From Myxococcota bacterium (GTDB lineage: Bacteria > Myxococcota_A > UBA796 > CAJQPC01), in the NCBI GenBank assembly GCA_023150845.1, contig JAKLKD010000021.1:1-45753 (forward strand): DNA of 45,753 nucleotides. Direction: 5' to 3'. This document shows positions 33,927 to 44,231 of the stretch, piece by piece (the stretch's first letter is position 1; every line of letters starts with the position of its first letter). Below the pieces are notes generated by a model. It did no database searches. It was given only the letters and a program-made list of their open reading frames with translations, and was not told where the DNA came from. The position numbers and the translations under genes are program-made.

Positions 33927-34478
33927 TCACTGGGTGGACTCGTCGTCTCCGATCTCTTCGCCGCCCCGAGACGGGCGGAACTCGACGCTGACGTGCTGGA
34001 GGGCCGCGTGGACCTCCGACTCGGTGTAGTCGAGCATCTGGCGGATGAGCGCCTCGTTCGTCGCGCGCACGTCGCGCACGAGCTGCCGCGCGACCATGTA
34101 CTGGAAGGTGTACGCCGCGGGCGCCTGGGAGTTGTAGAGCTGCTGGAAGCGGCGCCGCGGCAGGCTGGCGACGACACACTCCCCCAAGGCGACGCAGCTC
34201 GCGCTGCGGGGCCCCTCGTCGATGAGCGCGAGCAGGCCGAAGAGATCCCCGGAGGCCATTCGAGCGAGTAAGGTGGCGCTGCCGTCTTTGGCTTTGCGTG
34301 TGGCGATGACCTCACCTTCGATGATGAGGAACAAGGAGTCGCCGGGCTCCCCTTCACGGATGAAGACGTGGCCGTCGCGGTAGACGCGCACCGTCATCGC
34401 CGCCTCGACGCCTTCGAGCTCGTTGGCGCTGAGGTTCTTGAAGTCCGGCGCGTTCCCGAGGGTGTGCAGCAAGCTCAT
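33927..34478 (-). CDS. Cyclic-nucleotide-binding domain protein
   Basis: 183 residues. One CNB domain (~10-125): VYRDGHVFIREGEPGDSLFLIIEGEVIATRK, then the phosphate-binding cassette SGDLFGLLALIDEGPRSASC with the conserved Gly and Arg. A long C-terminal helix (YTFQYMVARQLVRDVRATNEALIRQML) replaces the DNA-binding domain found in Crp-type regulators, so it is a sensor or adaptor, not a transcription factor. It follows a second CNB gene by 13 bases. Confidence 0.85.
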   Translation of the reverse strand: MSLLHTLGNAPDFKNLSANELEGVEAAMTVRVYRDGHVFIREGEPGDSLFLIIEGEVIATRKAKDGSATLLARMASGDLFGLLALIDEGPRSASCVALGECVVASLPRRRFQQLYNSQAPAAYTFQYMVARQLVRDVRATNEALIRQMLDYTESEVHAALQHVSVEFRPSRGGEEIGDDESTQ

Positions 34479-34491
34479 GGGCGGCTCGTGG

Positions 34492-35001
34492 TCATAGGAT
34501 CCCCTGGGCGTCGTCCGCCTCAGGGCGCGTGAGCTGCAGCGTGGTCGAGTCCAGGCGACGGATCACCCGGGCGTTGGAGCTGCGCAGGCGCTCGACGAGG
34601 GTCAACATCAGGGTGTGCAACATGCCGCTGGCCACCCGGGGGTGCTCCACGCGCAGGGCGCTGAAGGCGTCGTGGCTGAGCACGAGGAGGCCGCTGTCTT
34701 TCACGGTGCGGATACGCGCCGCGGCGATGCCCGGGCTGATGAGCGCGAGCTCACCGACCCAGCTCCCCGGCTTCACCTGTCCCAAGATGAGGCGCTGCCC
34801 CGACTCCGTGAGGTCCGTCTCCAGCTCGCCCGAGGCCAGAAGGTAGAGCGAGGTGCTGAGATCGCCACGCTCGATGAGCACCTCACCGGCGGGGAGGCGC
34901 AGGGGGTTGAGCAGGCGCAGGAGCGTCTCGGCGTCCTCCTCTTGACCAGAGGGGAACAACCGGGAGAATCGTCGGAGGAGCTGGGCGGGGGAGAGGGTCA
35001 C
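34492..35001 (-). CDS. Cyclic-nucleotide-binding domain protein (divergent)
   Basis: 169 residues. CNB fold with AGEVLIERGDLSTSLYLLASGELETDL and a cassette GSWVGELALISPGIAAARIR. The segment before the Arg is less canonical than in the downstream gene, so ligand binding is uncertain. The C-terminal helix (ASGMLHTLMLTLVERLRSSNARVIRRL) mirrors that of the neighbour, suggesting duplication or heterodimer formation. No HTH. Confidence 0.82.
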   Translation of the reverse strand: MTLSPAQLLRRFSRLFPSGQEEDAETLLRLLNPLRLPAGEVLIERGDLSTSLYLLASGELETDLTESGQRLILGQVKPGSWVGELALISPGIAAARIRTVKDSGLLVLSHDAFSALRVEHPRVASGMLHTLMLTLVERLRSSNARVIRRLDSTTLQLTRPEADDAQGIL

Positions 35002-35029
35002 GCTTGGGGACTCCAGGGCGCGCTATGCA

Positions 35030-35533
35030 TTATCGCCCAAAGAGGGCGCTGGCGGGGCGGGTCGCGAGCTCAAGCTGGATCCCCGTCATCAAACCGACGT
35101 GAACCGTGCCGACCGACCCGTCGGGCTCAACGACGACGGTGGTGGGGATCGTGTTCACGCCATACGCGCGCTGGGTGGCGGCGTCGGCCCGCAGCACGGG
35201 GTAGCTGATCCCGAGCTGCGCCGAGGCGGCGCGGAGCTCCTCTTCAGTGCCGTCGGTGGCGATCCCCAGCACCACGATGTCGGGGTTCTCCGTCGCGAAC
35301 TTGGAGAACCAGGGGATCTCCGTGCGGCAGGGCCCACACCAGGTCGCCCAGAAGTTGAGCACCACCGTCTTGCCCCGCAGCGACGAGAGGCTCACGGGCT
35401 CACCGCTCAAGGTCTTGAGCGCGAAGTCCGGCGCCTCGTCGGGCAGGCTCGGCGCGCGCAGCCAGCCCACGGCGAGGTAGATCAGCACGGCGAAGGCGAG
35501 GGAGATGCCCCAGTCGCGGAGCAGGCGGAGCAT
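35030..35533 (-). CDS. Membrane-anchored TlpA/ResA-like thiol-disulfide oxidoreductase
   Basis: 167 residues from the ATG at 35533, which has AAGGAGG 6 bases upstream; in-frame extension upstream lacks such a site. An N-terminal membrane anchor (ISLAFAVLIYLAVGWL, ~10-25) is followed by an AhpC-TSA/thioredoxin fold (APDFALKTLSGEPVSLSSLRGKTVVLNFWATWCGPC). The redox pair is Cys66/Cys69, and the cis-Pro loop is visible as NTIPTTVVV. It probably reduces or isomerises disulfides in secreted proteins or apocytochromes. That would suit the cysteine-rich lipoproteins and CxxCH proteins encoded nearby. Confidence 0.9.
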   Translation of the reverse strand: MLRLLRDWGISLAFAVLIYLAVGWLRAPSLPDEAPDFALKTLSGEPVSLSSLRGKTVVLNFWATWCGPCRTEIPWFSKFATENPDIVVLGIATDGTEEELRAASAQLGISYPVLRADAATQRAYGVNTIPTTVVVEPDGSVGTVHVGLMTGIQLELATRPASALFGR

Positions 35534-35620
35534 GTCGGGCCTCCTTGGGCGCCGGGGGGACACCCCCAACGTAAGCGCGTCGGGGCGGGGTGTCATGGGC
35601 CGGTCGTCGGGCGCCCCCGC

Positions 35621-36424
35621 TCACCAGGCCGGGACACGCACCCCGTCGGGGCGGACGATGTCGTAGTGGCCCGCGCGGTAGTGGCTCGGAGCCCGGGCGG
35701 CGAGCTCACCGACGTGCTCGATGAGCTCGTCTAAGGTGGAGAGCGCGTACTGCAGCACGAGCTCGTCGGGGATGTTGCCGCCGATGTCCGTACGCACCTG
35801 GTAGACGACGATCACGCCGCCCGCGGCGGGCACCAAGGTCCAGCCGCCCTCGTTCACCGGGGTCCAGAGGGCCTCGGTGGGGTTCGGCGCGCCGGGGGCG
35901 CTCAAGAAGCTGGGCGGCAGCTCCGCGATGGCTCCTTGCCCGGCGGGGTCGATGGCCCAGACACGCTCCCAGGCCTTGCCCGACGTGGCGGCGTGAAGCG
36001 CCTGGGTGTTCTGCACCCGGATCGCCCAGTGGCGGTCGTCGAAGGGCGCGGGCAGGTCGAGGTGCTGGTAGAGGCGCTTGGAGTGGGGCGTGGTGCCCGG
36101 CAGCCAGGTCTCGCTGAGGCCCTCGACGAGATCGTCGTGTACGTCGTCGAGGATGCCCACCCAGACCGCGTCGACGCCGTAGGGCAAGAAGCCCACACCG
36201 AGCGCCGCGTCGATGGCCCCGGCGCTCGGCAGGCGGCGCTTGAGGATCTCCCCCTCGGCGATCTTCGCCCAGTCGGCGTCGGTGAAGCTCGGCACGGTGA
36301 GCCGACCCTTCGCGCGGAGGTTCGGCTCGACCTCGACCCACGCCGCCCGGAGCGCGGCGGGGTCAGGGGACGCGGCGAGGGCGCGCGGCGCGAGGGCCAC
36401 GGTGAGGAGGAAGAGGTGCAGCAT
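35621..36424 (-). CDS. Secreted START-like lipid-binding protein
   Basis: 267 residues. Signal peptide MLHLFLLTVALAPRALA with an Ala-x-Ala-type cleavage site, then a START/SRPBCC-like fold: helical start, WVGILDDVHDDLVEGLSETWLPGTTPHSKRLYQHLDLPAPFDDRHWAIRVQNTQ in the middle, EGGWTLVPAAGGVIVVYQVRTDIGG near the floor, and the C-terminal amphipathic helix STLDELIEHVGELAARA that lids the pocket. It is likely periplasmic and binds a lipid or other hydrophobic ligand. The exact ligand is unknown. Confidence 0.78.
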   Translation of the reverse strand: MLHLFLLTVALAPRALAASPDPAALRAAWVEVEPNLRAKGRLTVPSFTDADWAKIAEGEILKRRLPSAGAIDAALGVGFLPYGVDAVWVGILDDVHDDLVEGLSETWLPGTTPHSKRLYQHLDLPAPFDDRHWAIRVQNTQALHAATSGKAWERVWAIDPAGQGAIAELPPSFLSAPGAPNPTEALWTPVNEGGWTLVPAAGGVIVVYQVRTDIGGNIPDELVLQYALSTLDELIEHVGELAARAPSHYRAGHYDIVRPDGVRVPAW

Positions 36425-36460
36425 CCTCCCAGGGTAGCGCGGCCTCCGCCCGACCGCCGC

Positions 36461-39337
<2,877 letters not shown>

Positions 39338-39475
39338 CTTGGCTCTCCGGTGGGCTATTCATTGAACAGATCTCATCTTAGCGGTTTCGATCTGGGCACG
39401 CATCGGTGTCTGTCCGAACGACCCGCCTACATCCCCTCGACGCACGGCGCCTCTGCGCCCCACGGAGCCCCTCTC

Positions 39476-40747
39476 ATGCGCTCAAACGCCTTGCTCCCCG
39501 CACTCCTCGCCGTGACGGCCGTCGCCTGTGACGGCAAGGAGGCCCCCCAGGACTCCTCGGCCGCCGCCGCGGTCACTTTTTACCGGGACATGGAGCCGGT
39601 GATCGTCGAGAAGTGCGGCTCCTGCCACTCTCCTGGGGGCATCGGCCCCGGCGAATGGACCAACCCGGAGACGGCCAAGACCAACGCCTTCTTGATGAAC
39701 GTCTACGTCCAGGCCGGGAAGATGCCCTACCCCGCCGCGGACCCGACCTGCCGCGACTACAACGGCAGCCACCGCCTGAGCCTCACCGACGCCGAGAAGG
39801 CCATGTTCCAGGCCTGGGTGGACGCCGACGCGCCCCTGGGTGACGAGGCCGACCGCACGCCCGGCCTGAGCGTCCCCGACCTGAGCCTCACCGACACCGA
39901 CATCACCCTCACCCCCTTCGAGTCCCACGAGGTCTCCGTCGGTGAGGACCGCAACGAGTACTGGTGTGTGGTCCTCGACAACCCGCTGACCGAGACCCGC
40001 TACGTCACCGGCATCGACGTCGACGTGGACAACCGCCAGGCCGTCCACCACATGCTCCTCGCCATCGACTACGGCGGCGACGCGGGCATCGAGTACGGCA
40101 CCGACGGCAAGCAGCGGTCCTTCGCGTGCCCTGACCCCATCGTCGAGTCCGACTGGATGCTCCTCCACGCCTGGGCGCCGGGCATGGAGGCCGTGGAGTT
40201 CCCCGAGGGCGTCGGCCTCAAGGTGGAGCCGGGCCAGCAGCTCGTCCTGCAGTACCACTACTACGACGATGACCCCGCCACGCCCATCGGCACGGACCAG
40301 TCCGGCTACCGCCTGCGCACGGCGCCGAGCGTGGACGTCGAGGCCCAGATGAGCGCCGTGGGCCCCACCAACTTCAACATCACCGCCGGGGACCCGGCCT
40401 ACAGCGCCGCGGACAAGATCCGCAACGAGTGGTCCGACATCACGATCTACGGGATCTTCCCCCACATGCACCTGCTCGGCAAATCGATGCGGAGCTGGAT
40501 CGGCAAGAGCGGTGAGGAGGACGTCTGCCTGATCGCCGGTGGTTACGACTTCGGCGCGCAGATGACCTACATGTACACCGAGCCGGTGACCTGGCCGCGC
40601 AACTGGAACCTCAACGTCGAGTGCACCTGGGACAACTCCGCGGAGAGCCCCTACCAGTACAACGATCCGCCCCAGAACGTGACCTTCGGCGAGGGCAGCG
40701 ACGAGGAGATGTGCTTCGCGCTCTTCTACTTCGCCTTCGCGGGCTGA
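39476..40747 (+). CDS. Copper type II (PHM/DBH-like) monooxygenase lipoprotein with cytochrome c domain
   Basis: 423 residues from the ATG at 39476 (GGAG 8 bases upstream). Signal MRSNALLPALLAVTAVAC with lipobox. An N-terminal cytochrome-c-like domain (~30-125) carries CGSCH near residues 46-50 and a GKMPYP loop offering a Met ligand. The rest matches copper ascorbate-dependent monooxygenases: the His pair in AVHHMLLAI (His190, His191), LQYHYY (His~260), FPHMHLLG (His~329, His~331) and DEEMCFALFYF with the candidate Cu-ligand Met (~411). All expected copper ligands seem present. The haem domain may feed electrons in place of ascorbate. Its substrate is unknown. Confidence 0.85.
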   Translation: MRSNALLPALLAVTAVACDGKEAPQDSSAAAAVTFYRDMEPVIVEKCGSCHSPGGIGPGEWTNPETAKTNAFLMNVYVQAGKMPYPAADPTCRDYNGSHRLSLTDAEKAMFQAWVDADAPLGDEADRTPGLSVPDLSLTDTDITLTPFESHEVSVGEDRNEYWCVVLDNPLTETRYVTGIDVDVDNRQAVHHMLLAIDYGGDAGIEYGTDGKQRSFACPDPIVESDWMLLHAWAPGMEAVEFPEGVGLKVEPGQQLVLQYHYYDDDPATPIGTDQSGYRLRTAPSVDVEAQMSAVGPTNFNITAGDPAYSAADKIRNEWSDITIYGIFPHMHLLGKSMRSWIGKSGEEDVCLIAGGYDFGAQMTYMYTEPVTWPRNWNLNVECTWDNSAESPYQYNDPPQNVTFGEGSDEEMCFALFYFAFAG

Positions 40748-40824
40748 GCCTCGGCGAGGCCCTGCTCTGATCTGGCCGATCCGTCAAGGACCAGAAGATG
40801 TCCGCCGAGGGGGCGATCTCTGAC

Positions 40825-40852
40825 TGGACACCCGTTCAGGTACTGTTAAACT
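40825..40852 (+). promoter_or_regulatory. Promoter of the CsrB-like RNA
   Basis: TGGACA (40825-40830), a 16-base spacer, then TAAACT (40847-40852). Each hexamer is close to the vegetative sigma consensus. Transcription would begin near 40859-40861, exactly where the first hairpin of the RNA starts. Confidence 0.65.
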
Positions 40853-40859
40853 GAGGGTG

Positions 40860-41213
40860 TGAAGAGGGCGCGCCAAGGACGGCACGCTCCCTTCTCCGGT
40901 CCAAGACGGAGGCCCCCCGCAGGACGCGAGGGCTTTACAGGACGGACCGCCCCTCACCCTTCGCCGCTGCTCAGGATGACGCGGCGAGGGGCGCAGGGAC
41001 CGCCCGGCTGGACGCCAGGCCCCTCAAGACGAGCCCGACGCCGGACGCGGCGGGCACCAGGACGGCGTGGCGCCTACAGGACGAGGCGCGTGGGCTCGGG
41101 ACGAGCCTCAGGATGAGTCGCGCCCAGGCAGACCAGGAGGTCGGCGTGGGTGACCAAGATGGTGAACGGGTAACAGCGCGCGGCGTAGGGCCGATCCTCT
41201 CGGGGGTCGGCCC
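40860..41213 (+). ncRNA. CsrB/RsmZ-like CsrA-sequestering RNA (candidate)
   Basis: From the predicted start, short stems present GGA in the loop one after another. Clear ones have loops at 40875 (AAGGAC), 40921 (AGGAC), 40968 (TGCTCAGGATGAC on a 6-bp CGCCGC/GCGGCG stem), 40994 (CAGGGAC), 41009 (TGGAC), 41042 (CGGAC), 41059 (AGGAC), 41076 (ACAGGACG on GCGCCT/AGGCGC), 41098 (GGGAC on GGCTC/GAGCC), 41110 (AGGAT) and 41135 (AGGA on GACC/GGTC). CAGGACG or CAGGATG occurs exactly six times (40920, 40938, 40972, 41058, 41077, 41109). The E. coli CsrB repeat is described as CAGGA(U/C/A)G. A GC-rich hairpin GGGCCGA/TCGGCCC (41188-41213) could end it, though no T tract follows. Total length of about 350 is similar to CsrB. 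No convincing ORF lies here. Confidence 0.8.
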
Positions 41214-41250
41214 TCGACCCGTTGGCGCGCAGCACGGCAGACCAGGCGGT

Positions 41251-42210
41251 CTACTCGGGCAGCTCACCCTCCTCGATGACCGGCGGGGTCTGATCCCCGG
41301 GCAACCACAGGGGCAAGATCCCCTGCAGCGCGTCGGGCAGAGACTCCGGCACCTGACCCGGGGGCGACCACCCCGGCGTGTCGTCCATCGGTCGAGCCGG
41401 GATCGGCCCGGCGTAGGCCCGGCGGCTCCAGTCCCGAGGCGCCGGGCTGCGGCCACCCACGGACACGCTCAGGCCGAGCTGCGGCATGTAGACCTCCGGG
41501 TCGAGGCGCGCGACGCCGGAGACCACGCCGACGCTCACCTCGGCGTAGTCGAGCACCATGGCCGCGCCGAAGCTCGCCTCCACCCACCACCAGGGCGGCG
41601 TGCCCTCGGGGTCACCCCCGGCGATGGGCACGATGGACGACCGGCTCAGGCGGAGCTGCGCGGGGAGCATCACCGCTCGTTTGGGGAAAAACACCGCCGC
41701 GACGCCGATGTGGGGCGCCAAGGTCGCGTAGCTGTACCTCCGCGGCTCCTGCACGGTGACCGAGCGGCCGTCGTCGTAGACCACCAAGGCGCCGTCATCG
41801 TAGACCTCAAGCTGGGCGGCGTACCCCGCCTCGCTGTAGGTGGCGCCGAGGCCACCCGTGGCGCGAATGAGGAGCTCGTCGCGGCGCAGAGCCGTGTAGG
41901 CGAGGGTCGCGCCGCCCAAGGGGCCGTCGGCCTGGGCGCCGCCGGAGAGCCGCAGGTCGAGGTCCTGGGTGAGGCCGACCCCGGCGTAGCCGCCGAGGGG
42001 GCGGGTGAGCCCGAGGCTCGAGTACTGCTCTGCTGGCGTCGCCCGCTGAATCGTCAGCCCGGCGCCGACCTGCCCCGCGTCCAGGGGCGTGACGAGCTGG
42101 GGGCCGGGGACAGGGGGTGGGTGGGCGAAGTAGATCGGCCCGCAGCCCGTGGCGATGGCGAGGTACACGACGGCGCCGAGGCGCATCGCGCTCCAAAGGG
42201 GGTGCAACAT
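41251..42210 (-). CDS. Outer-membrane-type lipoprotein of unknown function
   Basis: 319 residues from the ATG at 42210 (GGAG 5 bases upstream; a second ATG at 42186 is also well placed). Signal ends in AIATGC. The mature sequence alternates short amphipathic strands and Gly-rich turns (YAGVGLTQDLDLRLSGGAQADGPLGGATLAYTALRRDELLIRATGGLGATYSEAGY; WWVEASFGAAMVLDYAEVSVGVVSGVARL), as in small beta-barrel or lipid-binding outer-membrane proteins. The acidic, Pro-rich C-terminus ends beside the 3' end of the CsrB-like RNA, transcribed towards it. No family recognised. Confidence 0.75.
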   Translation of the reverse strand: MLHPLWSAMRLGAVVYLAIATGCGPIYFAHPPPVPGPQLVTPLDAGQVGAGLTIQRATPAEQYSSLGLTRPLGGYAGVGLTQDLDLRLSGGAQADGPLGGATLAYTALRRDELLIRATGGLGATYSEAGYAAQLEVYDDGALVVYDDGRSVTVQEPRRYSYATLAPHIGVAAVFFPKRAVMLPAQLRLSRSSIVPIAGGDPEGTPPWWWVEASFGAAMVLDYAEVSVGVVSGVARLDPEVYMPQLGLSVSVGGRSPAPRDWSRRAYAGPIPARPMDDTPGWSPPGQVPESLPDALQGILPLWLPGDQTPPVIEEGELPE

Positions 42211-42277
42211 GGCCACTCCAAGCGCCCTGCCCGGACACTGCTCCGAGCATAGCACGAGCCGCTCGCCGAGCGCCGGA

Positions 42278-44023
42278 TCAGCCGCAGGTGGCGGTGACGA
42301 TCGCCTCGTCGACGCCAAAGCGGCGCAAGAACTCCCGGCGCTCTCGGCGCATCCGCGCCACCCAGGCGTCATGGTCCGCCGCCCGGCCCTGGGCCACGAA
42401 GAGGCGGCGGGGCTGGAGGATCTCCGCGGGCACGATCTGGAGCAAGGCGGCGTTCTCCGGGGCGTCTACATCGACGACCTCGTAGCCGAAGTCGGGATCC
42501 TTCACCCAGCGCACCTGGCCGCTGAGCATGGCCTCCAGCATCGCGCTGGAGTGGTTGATCTTCACCTTGAGGCCGACGCCCTGCTTCACCGAGCGGCCGT
42601 CACCGCCGACGAAGCCCGTGTTCATCATCCACAGGTCCACGCCGGGCATGGTCTCGGCCAGGGCCGAGAAGCGCCGCGCCTGGAGCCCGTGGGACAGGGG
42701 GAAGAAGGGCTGGGTGAACGGAGAGCGGGTCTTGCCGGTCTCTTTGCCCGCGGCGGAGGTCTTCGTCGTCTCGCCGAGCATAAAGAAGCCCGCGGCCTGC
42801 TCCGGCGAGGTGAAACGTACGAGGCCCGGCGTGGCGGCGTCGGCGCCCTCGTCGCGGTTGAGGATGCCCATGCTGCGCACCGGGGGCAGGCGGGTGAGGT
42901 CCGCGGCGTCGTCCACGGCGGCGAAGGGGATGATCGAGCGGCCGTTCTCCGTCCACTTCACGAAGTCCCAGCCGTCCATCGGCGCGCCGCGTTCGTCGAG
43001 GAGCTCGTCGAGGTCGTGCAACCCGGCGGCGTAGGCCGCGACCTTCTCCGGGTCGGCGCCGGTCTTCACGAGCACGTCAGCGAGGCGCGCGACCTCCTCG
43101 GGGCTCAGCGCGCCCTTGGAGAAGTCCGCCACGCCGTCCTCGTCGAGGTAGACGTTCTCGGTCCAGGCCCGGGGGTCGAGGGTGCCGCGCCAGATGACGG
43201 GCTCCGTGGCCTCCGAGAGCCCGAAGGTCTTGGCGAAGCAGCCGTTCTCGGTGACGGAGAGCTCGCCGCCGGGCCACAGCGCGACCATGTCGTCCTGCAC
43301 GGGCTGGGTGAGGCTGCCCTGCTTAGAGAAGGTCGTCGTGGTCTTCCCGGTGCCAGAGAGGCCCATGATGGTCATGGTGACGTCGCGCTCGCCGACGTGC
43401 ACGAGCTTGGCCCCAGCGTGCAGGACGAGGCCGCCCTTGGCGTAGACCTGGGCGCAGAGCATCCGCAAGGCGCCCTTCTTGGACTCGCCGAAGTAGTCGG
43501 GGCCCAAGATGTAGGTGGTCATCTCGTCGAGATCGACGACGATGGCCTGCTCGCCGGGCATGCCCTCGGCGGCGCAGTCCGGGGTGTAGATCACCCGAAA
43601 GTCGGGGGTGAAGCCCTCTCCCGGGGTCTCGGCGGGGAACGCGAGCACCTGCTGCATCCCGGCGATGTTCGCGGCCTCGACGCTGTAGAGCCACTGCACC
43701 GACGCCGCCCGCGGCCCGATGCCCAGCCGCCCCTGAACCTCGATGACCTGCCCGCGGGCCTCCAAGAACGCCCGCTGCCGCTCGATGAGCGCCTGCGCCC
43801 GGGCAGGATCGATGAGCTGGGCCGAGTACCGCGCGGCGTCCTCCGGGGTGCCGATGACGTAGGTGTACTTGGCGACTCGGGACTTGTTCCGGCTCACCTT
43901 GTTGAGCGTGCCCGTCGACGAGCGCGCCACGGCGGGGGTGTGCGTCATCGCCAAGGCGCGCAGGGCGTCCTGATCGGGGTTCCGGTGGACCTTGATAGAC
44001 GGGGGCAGCGGGCGGTGGGGCAT
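42278..44023 (-). CDS. pckA: ATP-dependent phosphoenolpyruvate carboxykinase
   Basis: 581 residues from the ATG at 44023 with AAGGAG 5 bases upstream. It decarboxylates and phosphorylates oxaloacetate to PEP, the first committed step of gluconeogenesis. Visible are the kinase-1a loop MGLSGTGKTTTTF (ATP form), HVGERDVTMTIMGLSGTG, LHAGAKLVHV with metal ligands, QDDMVALWPGG (kinase-2 Asp pair) and WMMNTGFVGGDG near the C-terminal domain. It is somewhat longer than the E. coli enzyme (540) because of an N-terminal extension of about 40 residues. Gene product acts in the cytoplasm; PEP and glycogen metabolism are classical Csr targets in E. coli. Confidence 0.92.
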   Translation of the reverse strand: MPHRPLPPSIKVHRNPDQDALRALAMTHTPAVARSSTGTLNKVSRNKSRVAKYTYVIGTPEDAARYSAQLIDPARAQALIERQRAFLEARGQVIEVQGRLGIGPRAASVQWLYSVEAANIAGMQQVLAFPAETPGEGFTPDFRVIYTPDCAAEGMPGEQAIVVDLDEMTTYILGPDYFGESKKGALRMLCAQVYAKGGLVLHAGAKLVHVGERDVTMTIMGLSGTGKTTTTFSKQGSLTQPVQDDMVALWPGGELSVTENGCFAKTFGLSEATEPVIWRGTLDPRAWTENVYLDEDGVADFSKGALSPEEVARLADVLVKTGADPEKVAAYAAGLHDLDELLDERGAPMDGWDFVKWTENGRSIIPFAAVDDAADLTRLPPVRSMGILNRDEGADAATPGLVRFTSPEQAAGFFMLGETTKTSAAGKETGKTRSPFTQPFFPLSHGLQARRFSALAETMPGVDLWMMNTGFVGGDGRSVKQGVGLKVKINHSSAMLEAMLSGQVRWVKDPDFGYEVVDVDAPENAALLQIVPAEILQPRRLFVAQGRAADHDAWVARMRRERREFLRRFGVDEAIVTATCG

Positions 44024-44138
44024 AAGAACTCCTTCAAGCTCGCCATAGCGCAGGATCGGGGCGGCCACCAGCGGAGCGGCGGACCGGGCCCTGATCCAGA
44101 TCGCTCCTTGGTGTAGCCCTGGCCCTGGGGGGGGGTTC

Positions 44139-44167
44139 TTGACGGCTCCTGGCGCCTGCGGTAGCGT
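44139..44167 (+). promoter_or_regulatory. Promoter of the right-edge gene
   Basis: TTGACG (44139-44144), a 17-base spacer, TAGCGT (44162-44167), a near-consensus vegetative promoter starting near 44174. A run of nine G (44127-44135) ends 3 bases before the -35 box. The leader to the ATG at 44232 is ~58 bases. Confidence 0.6.
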
Positions 44168-44231
44168 GGTCAGCGATGGGCCGCCGACCAGAGACCAGGT
44201 CGGGCCCAAACATGAAGGTGCGCGCGGGCCG

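Noticed and set aside
40859-41116. 85-codon GTG frame inside the CsrB-like RNA region
   Set aside because: Arg/Gly/Pro-rich with no motif or ribosome site. The regular hairpins and heptamers explain this stretch better than a protein does.
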